Positions 28,004 to 39,276 of a stretch of 55,737 nucleotides of DNA are shown here, piece after piece. The position numbers were made by a program, and so were the translations under genes. How positions within the stretch are numbered: position 1 is the stretch's first letter; each line of letters starts with the position of its first letter. Origin of the DNA: Achromobacter sp. UMC71 (GTDB taxonomy: Bacteria; Pseudomonadota; Gammaproteobacteria; Burkholderiales; Burkholderiaceae_B). Below the pieces are notes generated by a model. That model did no database searches, was not told where the DNA came from, and saw nothing but the letters and a program-made list of their open reading frames with translations. The DNA lies in the NCBI RefSeq assembly GCF_014170305.1, contig NZ_LZZT01000005.1, forward strand, positions 1 through 55,737, in the 5' to 3' direction.

Positions 28004-28998
28004 AGCTTGCGAGCCTCTTGCCAGGACAGGTCGACGATGCTGGACACGTCGTACGGCTTGCCGTCACGCGTCTTGAGCGAACCCTGGGCTTGCAGGATGT
28101 CGGCGATCTCCTGCATGCGGCGCGTGTCCTTGTCGGTCAGCTTGGGCGTGAACACCTGCGTGCTGATGGCTTCGGCAATGACCGTCTCGCGCGGCAGTTC
28201 GCCGCGATGCAGCGTCTTGAGCGTAGGCTCGGCGATGAAGTACGAGGCGATCAGCTTGGAGGCCTGCGCGGGTTCCTTCTGCAACAGCGTGATGGCCTGG
28301 TTCTGCGCGTCCAGCGCCTTCCAGACATCGCCCTTGCGCTTGGCCAGCGTTTCGCCGGAGGTGATCACCACCATGCACGGGAACGGCCAGGCCTGGCCCA
28401 CTTCGTAGATCTGCTTGACCGGCGCCACCAACTGCGCGATGCGGTCATAGGGCTCGAACAGGAACGCGGCGTCGACGCGCTTGCCGACCAGCGACTGCAC
28501 CGCCACGGCCGGACTGACGCCCATCACGTTGACGTCGTCGGCGCTGAGGTTGCCCTGCTTGAGCACCACACCCTTGAGCACCACGTCGGCGGTGCTGCCT
28601 TCGGCTTGCGAAGCCAGCGTCTTGCCCTTCAGGCCGGCGATGTCCTTGATGCCCGAGTCATCGCGCACGATCAGCGAGTGGTAACCCTGCTGCGCGCCGC
28701 CCACCACCTTCAGGTCCGCGCCCTTGGAGGCCCAGGCCACCGCATTGGTGAAGCCCAGCACGCCAATGTCCAGCTGGCCGCCGACGATGGCCTTGATCAG
28801 GTCGGTGCCCGACTTGAATTCGATCAGCTCCGAGTCCAGGCCGGCCTTCTTGTAGTAGCCGCCCTCTTGCGCCACGATCGCCTGCGCATCGTCCATCACG
28901 CGCAGATAGCCTACGCGGAATTTCTCGGCGGCCATGGCGGGTGCCGAAGCCAAGAGCGCCGCGGCCAGCGGCAGTACAAGCCATTGCTTGAATTTCAT
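28000..28998 (-). CDS. ABC substrate-binding protein, SsuA/TauA/NMT1-like
   Basis: The 332-residue exported protein has a signal peptide (1-23, ending AMAA) and the aliphatic sulfonate/nitrate receptor fold: FRVGYLRVMDDAQAIVAQE, IVGGQLDIGVLGFTNAVAW and LKGKTLASQAEGSTADV. It likely delivers a small anionic or thiamine-precursor-like compound to the permease. The ATG at 28998 is clear. The ATPase gene lies 73 bases upstream. Confidence 0.9.
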   Translation of the reverse strand: MKFKQWLVLPLAAALLASAPAMAAEKFRVGYLRVMDDAQAIVAQEGGYYKKAGLDSELIEFKSGTDLIKAIVGGQLDIGVLGFTNAVAWASKGADLKVVGGAQQGYHSLIVRDDSGIKDIAGLKGKTLASQAEGSTADVVLKGVVLKQGNLSADDVNVMGVSPAVAVQSLVGKRVDAAFLFEPYDRIAQLVAPVKQIYEVGQAWPFPCMVVITSGETLAKRKGDVWKALDAQNQAITLLQKEPAQASKLIASYFIAEPTLKTLHRGELPRETVIAEAISTQVFTPKLTDKDTRRMQEIADILQAQGSLKTRDGKPYDVSSIVDLSWQEARKL

Positions 28999-29071
28999 GG
29001 GAAAAGCTCCAAGGAATCAGGGATGGCCAGCGCCTCCGGGCGCCGTCCGCAAATCGGAAAATCGAATCGGG

Positions 29072-29842
29072 TCAGGCGGCCAGGGCCAGGTCGGTGTGGG
29101 CCACCGATCCGTCGACCGCAATGCCAAGCAGCCGCAGGATTTCGCGCTTCTCGGCGGCCAGGTCGGACAAGTCGTGCGTCTTGGTGCGATGCGCCAGGTT
29201 GAACTCGCGCAGCACCCGCGCCGGACGCGGGCTGAACACCACGATGCGGTCGGCCAGGAACAAGGCTTCGTCCACGTCGTGGGTCACCAGCAGCACGGTG
29301 GGTTTTTCCTGGGCGATCAGCTGTCGCAGCACATCCTGCAGCGACAGGCGCGTCAGCGCGTCGAGCGCGCCGAAGGGTTCGTCCATCAGCATGGTCTGGG
29401 GCTGCGCGATGAAGGCGCGCGCCAACGCCGCGCGCTGGCGCATGCCGCCGGAAACCTGGTGGGGATAGTAGTGTTCGAAACCCGCCAGGCTGACGCGCGC
29501 CAGCCATTCGCGTGCCGCTTGCCGGGCGCGCTTCTTGGGGGTGTTCTGGAATTCCAGCGCCAGGGCCACGTTGTCTTCCAGCGTCAGCCACGGGTACAGC
29601 GCGTGTTCCTGGAATACCAACGTGCGACTGGGATGCGGGCCGGCCACCGGCTTGCCATCGGCCAGCACCTGCCCTTGCGTCGGCTGTTCCAGACCGGCGG
29701 CCAGATGCAGCAAGGTCGACTTGCCGCAGCCCGACGGGCCGACCAGTGCGACCAGCTCGCCGGTCTTGAATTCGCTGGAAAAGCCATCCACGACCGGCAG
29801 GTCGCCGAAATGCTTGTGGACGTGATCGAAGGTCAGGTTCAT
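29072..29842 (-). CDS. ABC transporter ATPase, SsuB/TauB-like
   Basis: The 256-residue ATPase has Walker A (GPSGCGKST), the signature VSGGMRQRAALARA, Walker B (TMLMDEPFGALDA) and the switch His (LLVTHDVDEAL). It belongs to the nitrate/sulfonate/taurine group and is the first gene of a four-gene operon ATPase, receptor, permease, second receptor. An AT-rich promoter region (29843-29962) precedes it. Confidence 0.93.
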   Translation of the reverse strand: MNLTFDHVHKHFGDLPVVDGFSSEFKTGELVALVGPSGCGKSTLLHLAAGLEQPTQGQVLADGKPVAGPHPSRTLVFQEHALYPWLTLEDNVALALEFQNTPKKRARQAAREWLARVSLAGFEHYYPHQVSGGMRQRAALARAFIAQPQTMLMDEPFGALDALTRLSLQDVLRQLIAQEKPTVLLVTHDVDEALFLADRIVVFSPRPARVLREFNLAHRTKTHDLSDLAAEKREILRLLGIAVDGSVAHTDLALAA

Positions 29843-29962
29843 GGAACGAATCGTGGGCGCGCGTGGGGAACGGGCCTAATCTAACAATTCGTTATATGAA
29901 TTCAAACGATCAATATTGAATGTCTTTAATGCTTTTGATTATATAGGACGCGCCATTGCCGC

Positions 29963-31180
29963 TTACGCGGCCGCCTCGGCCCGTGAGGCATGGCGTTGCA
30001 GGCCGTAGGCGATCACAAAGCCCAGCAACACCGCCACGGCTGCTGCCAGGAAGATGGCCGGATAGCCGAAGCCCCCCGAGATGTAGCCGGCCACCGGCCC
30101 GGTGGCGCCCAGGGCCAGGTCCAGAAAGGCCGAATAGGCGCCCAGCGCCGCCCCGCGGCTGCCGGCCGGCACGCGCGCCACCGCCTCGACCCCGATGGCG
30201 GGAAACACCAAGGCGAAGCCGCAACCGGTGAGGGCCGCGCCCAGCAGCGCGGCCGTGGGATTCGGCGCCAGCCACAGCAACGCCAGGCCAGCCGCTTCGA
30301 CCAGGAACGACACCTGGGCCACCCGGAAGCCGCCGAATCGCGTGATGGTGCCGGCGAACAGCAGGCGCACGCCGATGAACGCGCAGCCGAACGCGCTGAG
30401 CGCATGGGCCGCGCCCTCCCACGAAAAGCTGGCGTAATACAACGCCACGAAGGCGGCCAGCGTGCCGAAGCCCACCGAACCCAGCCCCAGCGCCATGCCG
30501 TGCGGGAACACCCGCAGCACCACACTCTTGAACGCCATGCGGTGGCCGCCCACGATCGCCACCGCGGCGCGCGCCAGCGCCAGCCCCAGGCCCGCCAGGC
30601 CCAGCAGCAACACAGTGCCGCCCAAGGCGCCCATGCTCCATTCGGTTTCCAGGTAGACGCCCAACGGCGCGCCCAGCGCCAGTCCGCCGTAGGTGCAGAT
30701 GCCGTTCCAGGAAATGACCCGCGCCGTGTGCAGCGGCCCCACCCGCGCGATCGCCCAAGTGGCCGACCCCGTACCCACCCAGCTTTCGCCGAACCCCAGC
30801 GCCAGACGGCTGACGATGATGGCGGTCAGACTGAGCCAGGCACTGCGTTCAAAGGCATAGGCCAGCAGCAGGAACACGCCGCTGGCGGCGCAGGCCGCCA
30901 TGCCGATCACCACGGTCTGCTTCGGGCCCACCGTGTCGGCCATGCGGCCCGCGTGCGAACGGCTTAGCAGCGTGGCCACGTACTGCACGCTGATCGCCAG
31001 CCCCGCCAGCACCGAGCCGTAACCCAGCTGGTTATGGACGTAGCCCGGCAGAACGGCCAGCGGCAGGCCGATGGCCAGATAGCAGATGAAGGTGAAAAAG
31101 GCGATCGCGACGATGCGCGCGGTCAATGCGACCGTCCCGATCGGCGCGCCGTCGGGCGTGGTGTGGGGTGTGGGAGACAT
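29963..31180 (-). CDS. MFS transporter, YhhS/YfcJ-like
   Basis: The 405-residue protein has twelve predicted spans and resembles the YhhS branch of the major facilitator family (LPGYVHNQLGYGSVLAGL, RSHAGRMADTVGPKQ, RLALGFGESWVGTGS). Some homologues affect glyphosate or arabinose efflux; the natural substrate is unknown. The ATG at 31180 was preferred over a GTG at 31207, which would lie inside a perfect hairpin (31197-31219). Confidence 0.85.
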   Translation of the reverse strand: MSPTPHTTPDGAPIGTVALTARIVAIAFFTFICYLAIGLPLAVLPGYVHNQLGYGSVLAGLAISVQYVATLLSRSHAGRMADTVGPKQTVVIGMAACAASGVFLLLAYAFERSAWLSLTAIIVSRLALGFGESWVGTGSATWAIARVGPLHTARVISWNGICTYGGLALGAPLGVYLETEWSMGALGGTVLLLGLAGLGLALARAAVAIVGGHRMAFKSVVLRVFPHGMALGLGSVGFGTLAAFVALYYASFSWEGAAHALSAFGCAFIGVRLLFAGTITRFGGFRVAQVSFLVEAAGLALLWLAPNPTAALLGAALTGCGFALVFPAIGVEAVARVPAGSRGAALGAYSAFLDLALGATGPVAGYISGGFGYPAIFLAAAVAVLLGFVIAYGLQRHASRAEAAA

Positions 31181-31196
31181 GGCTACCGGGGTGGAA

Positions 31197-31219
31197 CCTG
31201 GTGTCACCGAGACACCAGG
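31197..31219 (-). terminator. 9-bp hairpin between ybiT and the YhhS-like gene
   Basis: CCTGGTGTC (31197-31205) pairs perfectly with GACACCAGG (31211-31219) across a 5-base loop. It lies 44 bases after the ybiT stop and 17 bases before the MFS ATG. No T-run follows. Confidence 0.45.
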
Positions 31220-31262
31220 GTTTACCCGGATGATAGCCCAGCAGGATTTCGGCTAGCTGAAA

Positions 31263-32867
31263 TCAGGCCTCGATACCGCGCGAGGACAGGTAGTCTTCGT
31301 AGCCGCCACGGTAGTCGACGATCTCGCCCGAGGGCAGGATTTCGATCACGCGAGTGGCCAGGCCCGAGACGAATTCGCGGTCGTGCGACACGAAAACCAG
31401 GGTGCCTTCGTACTTTTCCAGCGCGAACTGCAGCGACTCGATCGATTCCATGTCCAGGTGGTTGGTGGGCTCGTCGAGCAGCATGACGTTGTGCCGGCCC
31501 AGCATCAGGCGGCCGAAGGTCATGCGGTTCTTTTCGCCGCCGGACAGCACCTTGGGCGCCTTGGGCAGGTCGTCGGCCGAGAATAGCAGGCGGCCCAGCA
31601 CCGAGCGGATCGACTGGTCGTCATCGCCCGGCTGGCGATGGTCGCCCATCCAGTCCAGCAGGTTGATGTCGGTTTGCAGGAACTGATCGGATACGTCCTG
31701 GGCCATGTAGCCCAGGTCGGCATTATCGGACCACTTCACGCTGCCCGAATCCGGCGCCAGTTCGGTGGCCAGCAGGCGCAGCAAGGTGGTCTTGCCCACG
31801 CCGTTGGCGCCGATGATGGCGATCTTTTCGCCTGCATCGACCATGGCCGAGAAGTTGCGGATCACCGGCGCGTCGTAGGCCTTGGTCAGGTTTTCGACCG
31901 TGACGGCCAGGCGGTGCATGACCTTGTTCTGCTCGAAGCGGATGTACGGGTTCTGGCGCGACGACGGCTTGACCACGACTTGTTCGGCCTTGATGCGGTC
32001 GATCTGCTTCAGGCGCGAGGTGGCCTGGCGCGACTTGGACTTGTTGGCCGCGAAGCGGCGCACGAAGTCCTGCAGTTCGGCCACGCGTTCCTTGGCCTTG
32101 GCATTGTTGGACACCAGGCGCTCGCGGGCCTGGGTCGAGGCCAGCATGTAGTCGTCGTAGTTGCCCGGATAAATGCGGATTTCACCGTAGTCCAGGTCAG
32201 CCATGTGGGTGCAGACCTGGTTCAGGAAGTGACGATCGTGGCTGATGATGATCATCGTGCTCTGGTAGCTGTTGAGCACGTTTTCCAGCCAGCGGATCGT
32301 GTTGATATCCAGGTTGTTGGTCGGTTCGTCCAGCAGCAGCACGTCCGGATTCGAGAACAGCGCCTGCGCCAGCAGCACCCGCAGCTTCCAGCCCGGCGCC
32401 ACTTCGCGCATCGGCAGGTTGTGCTGATCGACGGCGATTTCCAGGCCCAGCAGCAGTTCGCCGGCGCGGGCTTCGGCGGTGTAGCCGTCGTATTCGGCGA
32501 ACTTGGCCTCGAGGTCGGCCGCGCGCATGTAGTCGTCTTCCGTGGCTTCCGGATTCGCGTAGATGGCGTCACGCTCGGACATCGCGGCCCACATCTCGGT
32601 GTGGCCCATCATGACCACGTCCAGCACGCGCAGGTCTTCGAACGCGAACTGGTCCTGGCGCAGCTTGCCCAGGCGCACGCCGGGTTCCAGCGAGACGTTG
32701 CCGGCCGAGGACTCCAGGTCGCCGCCGATGATCTTCATGAACGTCGACTTGCCGGACCCGTTGGCCCCGATCAGCCCGTAGCGGTTGCCTTCCCCGAACT
32801 TGACGCTGACGTTCTCGAAAAGGGGCTTGGGACCGAACTGGATGGTGAGATTGGCGGTGGATATCAC
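31263..32867 (-). CDS. ybiT: ABC-F family ribosome-associated ATPase YbiT
   Basis: The 534-residue protein has two ABC domains and no membrane segments. Walker A motifs are GANGSGKST and GANGVGKTT. The first domain has the atypical signature [14 protein letters not shown] characteristic of YbiT, the second the normal [14 protein letters not shown]. The inter-domain linker (about 240-320) is basic ([17 protein letters not shown]). ABC-F proteins bind the ribosomal E site to relieve stalled translation. The close match along its length makes this assignment firm. Confidence 0.95.
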   Translation of the reverse strand: MISTANLTIQFGPKPLFENVSVKFGEGNRYGLIGANGSGKSTFMKIIGGDLESSAGNVSLEPGVRLGKLRQDQFAFEDLRVLDVVMMGHTEMWAAMSERDAIYANPEATEDDYMRAADLEAKFAEYDGYTAEARAGELLLGLEIAVDQHNLPMREVAPGWKLRVLLAQALFSNPDVLLLDEPTNNLDINTIRWLENVLNSYQSTMIIISHDRHFLNQVCTHMADLDYGEIRIYPGNYDDYMLASTQARERLVSNNAKAKERVAELQDFVRRFAANKSKSRQATSRLKQIDRIKAEQVVVKPSSRQNPYIRFEQNKVMHRLAVTVENLTKAYDAPVIRNFSAMVDAGEKIAIIGANGVGKTTLLRLLATELAPDSGSVKWSDNADLGYMAQDVSDQFLQTDINLLDWMGDHRQPGDDDQSIRSVLGRLLFSADDLPKAPKVLSGGEKNRMTFGRLMLGRHNVMLLDEPTNHLDMESIESLQFALEKYEGTLVFVSHDREFVSGLATRVIEILPSGEIVDYRGGYEDYLSSRGIEA

Positions 32868-33011
32868 GGTGTTTTTGGCTGCGGATGGGAATGAGTTGCG
32901 CCCGGACGGCGCACGGGCACGCGTCTGGCGAAACCCGATAGTGTACCAAGCCTGGACGGCAAACCGCCCGGCGCGGGCCGGGCGGCAGGAAATCCGTGAC
33001 GGATCGTTGGC

Positions 33012-35456
<2,445 letters not shown>

Positions 35457-35470
35457 GAATATACGTAAGT

Positions 35471-35517
35471 AAGGGCGACAGCCGCCATTTTGCCTGAATG
35501 TGGCGGCTGTCGCCCTT
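35471..35517 (-). terminator. Perfect 17-bp hairpin upstream of the HAD gene
   Basis: The arms at 35471-35487 and 35501-35517 match perfectly around a 13-base loop. It lies downstream of the small periplasmic gene (35572-36054) and directly before the HAD ATG. It lacks a T-run, so it could be a terminator or a leader structure. Confidence 0.6.
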
Positions 35518-35571
35518 GAAGGGACGCGGTCAGGCCGTCAAAGGCGATCTGGCCGCCTTTTATCGGCGCAT

Positions 35572-36054
35572 TTACGGGCGCATCGCCGGCGGCGGCGGGG
35601 CCATGCCCGGGGCGGGCGCCATGCCCGGGGCCGGGGGCGGCGGCGGCACGGTGCCGGCCGGCACCTGGATCACGGTTTCACGCAGCACGCCTCCGCCCTG
35701 CACGCTACCGCGCACCTGGGTGGGCGAGCTCATTTGCGTAATGCAGTCCTGGCGCGAATCGGCAGGCAAACGGTTGCAGCGGTCAAGCATGTTCTGCTGG
35801 TGCTGCTCGGTGGTGCCGTCGCTGAGCTGCTTGCGGTTGGCTTCCTGGCGCGCCGCGCCCGCTTCACGCAGGCAAGCGGTGCGTTCCTGGCCGGTGCTGC
35901 CGTTCTTGCAAGCCGCCACATCCTGTTCGTATTGCGCCTGGATGCCGGCGCGGCCGATCGGGTCGGCCGCGTGGACCGCTCCGGCAGCCAGCATCAGGCC
36001 AGCCGCGCAGAGGGAGGCCGCGAGGCGTTTGGTATGCATGGGACGTACATTCAT
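35572..36054 (-). CDS. Small exported Cys-containing protein with Pro/Met-rich tail
   Basis: The 160-residue protein has a signal peptide (about 1-28, ending VHAA). A helical region with four cysteines follows (VAACKNG, ERTACLRE, LDRCNRLP, RQDCITQ), their spacing suggesting two disulfides. The C-terminus is a low-complexity Pro/Met repeat (APGMAPAPGMAPPPP). A strong AAGGAG site supports the start at 36054. I do not recognise a function; it resembles conserved hypothetical periplasmic proteins of this bacterial group. Confidence 0.75.
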   Translation of the reverse strand: MNVRPMHTKRLAASLCAAGLMLAAGAVHAADPIGRAGIQAQYEQDVAACKNGSTGQERTACLREAGAARQEANRKQLSDGTTEQHQQNMLDRCNRLPADSRQDCITQMSSPTQVRGSVQGGGVLRETVIQVPAGTVPPPPPAPGMAPAPGMAPPPPAMRP

Positions 36055-36205
36055 GGTCAGCTCCTTAAAGAGATTGAACCCGAACGGTGCGGCCCCGAAA
36101 GACCTGACACCGTTTGCTTGATACAACTACCCCACGATGCCTCAAAGGGGACATGTCAGGCAAGCCATAAACGTAAGCCTAAGTATCAGATGGTGCGACG
36201 CAAAA

Positions 36206-36547
36206 TCAGCGCGCGTCCAGATCGGCATCCGCCTTTGTCAGGCGATTACGGTACGTAGCCGCGCGCATCAGCAGCATCGCCGTCACCGGCGAGGACACCA
36301 CCAGCAGCAACGTAATGATCACTTCGTGAAACACCGGCCGCGCCGCCAGCGACGAAAACACCAGGATGGACGCGGCCAGCACGCTGCCGCAACCCAGGGT
36401 ATTGCCTAGCGTCGGCGCATGGATGCGGGCATAGAACGAGCGGAACCGCAGCAGGCCGGCCGAGCCGGTCAGCGCCAGCAGGCCGCCCAGTACCAGCAGG
36501 ATGCTGGCGGGGATGCCGGCCCACAGGGGGATGGGGGTTTCGATCAT
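36206..36547 (-). CDS. phaG: Cation/proton antiporter subunit G (PhaG/MnhG)
   Basis: The 113-residue subunit has three membrane helices and the family signature LRFRSFYARIHAPTLGNTLG. It is the last gene of the pha operon, and its start overlaps phaF by 4 bases. Confidence 0.93.
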   Translation of the reverse strand: MIETPIPLWAGIPASILLVLGGLLALTGSAGLLRFRSFYARIHAPTLGNTLGCGSVLAASILVFSSLAARPVFHEVIITLLLVVSSPVTAMLLMRAATYRNRLTKADADLDAR

Positions 36548-36825
36548 GGCTCGATCACCTCGCCGCGCAGCAGGAAGCGGGCCATGGCGGTGGAGCCGAC
36601 AAAGCCGAACAACGCGATCAGCAGCGCAATGTCGAAATACACGGACGTACCCGAGCGGATGCCGAACACCAGCATGGTCAGCATGCCGTTGATGTACAGC
36701 GTGTCCAGCGCCAGCACGCGGTCTTGCGCGGTGGGTCCGCGCAGCAGGCGGATAGCGGCGAACACCATGCCCAGCGCGAAGCACACCAGGGCAAAGGACG
36801 CCGCCCAATACAGTATGGCGTTCAT
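36544..36825 (-). CDS. phaF: Cation/proton antiporter subunit F (PhaF/MnhF)
   Basis: The 93-residue subunit has three helices and the conserved RLLRGPTAQDRVLALDTL segment. It overlaps phaE and phaG by 4 bases each (ATGA), so it is translationally coupled to both. Confidence 0.93.
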   Translation of the reverse strand: MNAILYWAASFALVCFALGMVFAAIRLLRGPTAQDRVLALDTLYINGMLTMLVFGIRSGTSVYFDIALLIALFGFVGSTAMARFLLRGEVIEP

Positions 36826-37304
36826 TCGAAGATCTCCATCAAGGGGCGCTCGTAGCGGTCTTGCACCAGGCGGATCCAGTCGTCCTCGTTCTGCAGGTCC
36901 AGCACGTGCAGCTTGAGACGATGGTCGTCGGTCAGGTCGACCCAGACGGTGCCCGGCGTGTAGGTGACGATGCAGGCCAGCATGGCCAGGCCGTGGGGTT
37001 CGCGCATGGTCAGCGGAATCATGATGAAACCGGGCGAAAAATCATTGCGCCGCGGGTTCAGGATGAGTTTGGCCACCGCGATGTTGGACTTGATAATGTC
37101 CAGCGTGACGTGCAGGAACAGCGGAATCACCTTCCAGAGGCGCCGTGGCTTGGCGCGCAAGGGGCGCAGGCGCGAGGCGGCCCAGGTGAACCACAGCGCC
37201 AGGGCGATGCCCAGGGCGATCTGTCCGGCCGACAGGCTTTCGTTCAGCACCAGCCACAGGACGAACAGGAAGACGGGCAGGAAAAGGAAGTAAAGGCGGC
37301 GCAT
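36822..37304 (-). CDS. phaE: Cation/proton antiporter subunit E (PhaE/MnhE)
   Basis: The 160-residue subunit has two N-terminal helices and a cytosolic domain with the family sequence ACIVTYTPGTVWVDL. Its ATG overlaps the phaD stop (TGATG). Confidence 0.93.
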   Translation of the reverse strand: MRRLYFLFLPVFLFVLWLVLNESLSAGQIALGIALALWFTWAASRLRPLRAKPRRLWKVIPLFLHVTLDIIKSNIAVAKLILNPRRNDFSPGFIMIPLTMREPHGLAMLACIVTYTPGTVWVDLTDDHRLKLHVLDLQNEDDWIRLVQDRYERPLMEIFE

Positions 37305-38935
37305 CAGCTTCCTCCCGGGGTGGCGCGTACCGTCTGCGCGGACATGACGGCTTCGATGTAGCGGGTGGGTTGGTCCAGCGAGCGGGCGGCGTCGTCCAGG
37401 TAGGCCGACACCGGGCCCGCGCCGGCCGCCAGACCCACGCAGAGCAGCAGCAAGATGGCAACCGGCCCCGCTTCGATCACGCGCAGGCGCGGCGTGCTGC
37501 GGTCGTCGCTGGCCCAGAACACGCGGATGCCGGTACGGCCCAGGCCGATCAGCCCGGCCAGGCCGGACACCAGCACGGCCGCCACCAGGATCCAGGCGTC
37601 CATGGGCGGCGCCGATTCGTTGGCCGCCGACACCGCGGCCGACAACAGCGAGAACTTGGCCACGAAGCCCGACAGCGGTGGCAGGCCGGTCACGAGCAAG
37701 GCGCAACAGATGAAGGCCAGCCCCAGGAACGCCATGGCAGCCGGAATGGCCACGCCCACGACGTCGTCGGACCGGTTGACCGAGGTGGGGTCATCCAGGT
37801 CGAAGGCGTCGAGCGTGACCGCCAGCACGTTGGCGCCGAAGCTGCGCGTGCGTTCGATCAGTTCGGCCAAGAGGAAGAACGCGCCCGTGGTCAGCACCGA
37901 GCTGATCAGGTAGAACAGCGCCGGCCCCGTCAGTGTCACGCCGGGCATGCCCAGCGCGGTCAGCAGCGTGCCGGCCGAGACGATGACGCAGTACCCCACC
38001 ATTTTCTCCAACTGCTGGGTGGCGAGCAGGCCCAGGCCGCCGAACAGCAGCGTGGCCAGGCCGGCGGCGAACATCCAGTCCAGGCTGAAGGCGGCCGGTG
38101 CACCGGTAGGCAGCAGCAGCGAGCCGATGCGCAGCAGCGCATAGATGCCGACCTTGGTCATGATCGAGAACATGGCGGCGATCGGCGCGCTGGCCGAGCC
38201 ATAGCCCTTGACCAGCCAGAAGTTCAGCGGCCACGCCCCGGCCTTGACCAGGAAGGCCACGCCCAGGATGGCGGCGCCGGCCTCGAACAGCATGCGGTCC
38301 GAGCCGGTCAGGTTGCCCGCGCGCAGTGCCAGGTCGGCCATGTTGAGCGTGCCGGTCACGCCGTAGATCAGCGCAATGCTGATCAGCAACAGGAACGACG
38401 CGACCAGATTGACCGCGATGTACTGCAGGCCGGCGCTGACGCGCGCCACGCCCGAGCCATGCAGCAGCAGGCCGTAGGACGCCGCCAGCAGGACCTCGAA
38501 GAACACGAACAGATTGAACAGGTCGCCGGTCAGGAAGGCGCCGTTCAAGCCCATCAGGAGGAACTGGAACAGCGAATGGAAATGCACGCCCGCGCGGTCC
38601 CAGCGGGCCAGCGAATACGTGAGCGTCGCCAGGCCCAGCACCGCGGTCAGCGTCAGCATGACGGCGGCCAGGCGGTCGACCACCAGCACGATGCCGAACG
38701 GCGCGGGCCAGTCGCCCACCAGGTAGACGCCCACGCCGTCGGGCCAGACGCCCGGCACCGCGCCGCCGGCCACGGCCAGCAGCGCGATGGCCCAGACCAG
38801 TTGGGCCAGCGTCGAGACCGTGGCGATGGCGCCGCGCGTGTAGCGGCTGGTATCGGCCAGCAGCAGCATCACGGCGCCGGCCAGCAGCGGCGTGATGATG
38901 GGCAATACAGGAAGATGTTGAAGCCAGAAACTCAA
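37304..38935 (-). CDS. phaD: Cation/proton antiporter subunit D (PhaD/MnhD)
   Basis: The 543-residue membrane subunit is homologous to complex I NuoM/NuoN proton channels, with about fourteen helices. Conserved features include DLFNLFVFFEVLLAASYGLL and the charged helix segment FLVKAGAWPLNFWL. Translation starts at TTG, overlapping phaC by 4 bases (TTGA), with a GGAG site 8 bases before it. An in-frame ATG is not available near the start. Confidence 0.94.
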   Translation of the reverse strand: MSFWLQHLPVLPIITPLLAGAVMLLLADTSRYTRGAIATVSTLAQLVWAIALLAVAGGAVPGVWPDGVGVYLVGDWPAPFGIVLVVDRLAAVMLTLTAVLGLATLTYSLARWDRAGVHFHSLFQFLLMGLNGAFLTGDLFNLFVFFEVLLAASYGLLLHGSGVARVSAGLQYIAVNLVASFLLLISIALIYGVTGTLNMADLALRAGNLTGSDRMLFEAGAAILGVAFLVKAGAWPLNFWLVKGYGSASAPIAAMFSIMTKVGIYALLRIGSLLLPTGAPAAFSLDWMFAAGLATLLFGGLGLLATQQLEKMVGYCVIVSAGTLLTALGMPGVTLTGPALFYLISSVLTTGAFFLLAELIERTRSFGANVLAVTLDAFDLDDPTSVNRSDDVVGVAIPAAMAFLGLAFICCALLVTGLPPLSGFVAKFSLLSAAVSAANESAPPMDAWILVAAVLVSGLAGLIGLGRTGIRVFWASDDRSTPRLRVIEAGPVAILLLLCVGLAAGAGPVSAYLDDAARSLDQPTRYIEAVMSAQTVRATPGGS

Positions 38936-39276
38936 GATTGGGACTCCCGTCCATCGACGTGGTCGGTGCCCGTCAAGCCGCGCGAGGCCAGCAGCACCAC
39001 CAGGAACAGCGCGGTGGTGGCAAAGCCGATCACGATCGCCGTCAGCACCAGCGCTTGCGGCAGCGGATCGGCGTACCAGGAAGGATCATGGGCCATGGCC
39101 GGGTCGATCACCGGCGGGCGGCCGGAGGTCAGCCGGCCCATGCCGAAAATGAACAGGTTGACCGCGTAGGAGACCAGCGACAGGCCCATGATGAACTGGA
39201 ACGTCCGTGGCCGCAGCAGCAGCCAGACGCCCGAGCCCGCCAAGACGCCGATCGCGACGGCGTAAATCAATTCCAT
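38932..39276 (-). CDS. phaC: Cation/proton antiporter subunit C (PhaC/MnhC)
   Basis: The 114-residue subunit is a three-helix NuoK homologue (FQFIMGLSLVSYAVNLFIFG, PQALVLTAIVIGFATTAL). Its start overlaps the phaAB stop (TGATG). Confidence 0.94.
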   Translation of the reverse strand: MELIYAVAIGVLAGSGVWLLLRPRTFQFIMGLSLVSYAVNLFIFGMGRLTSGRPPVIDPAMAHDPSWYADPLPQALVLTAIVIGFATTALFLVVLLASRGLTGTDHVDGRESQS

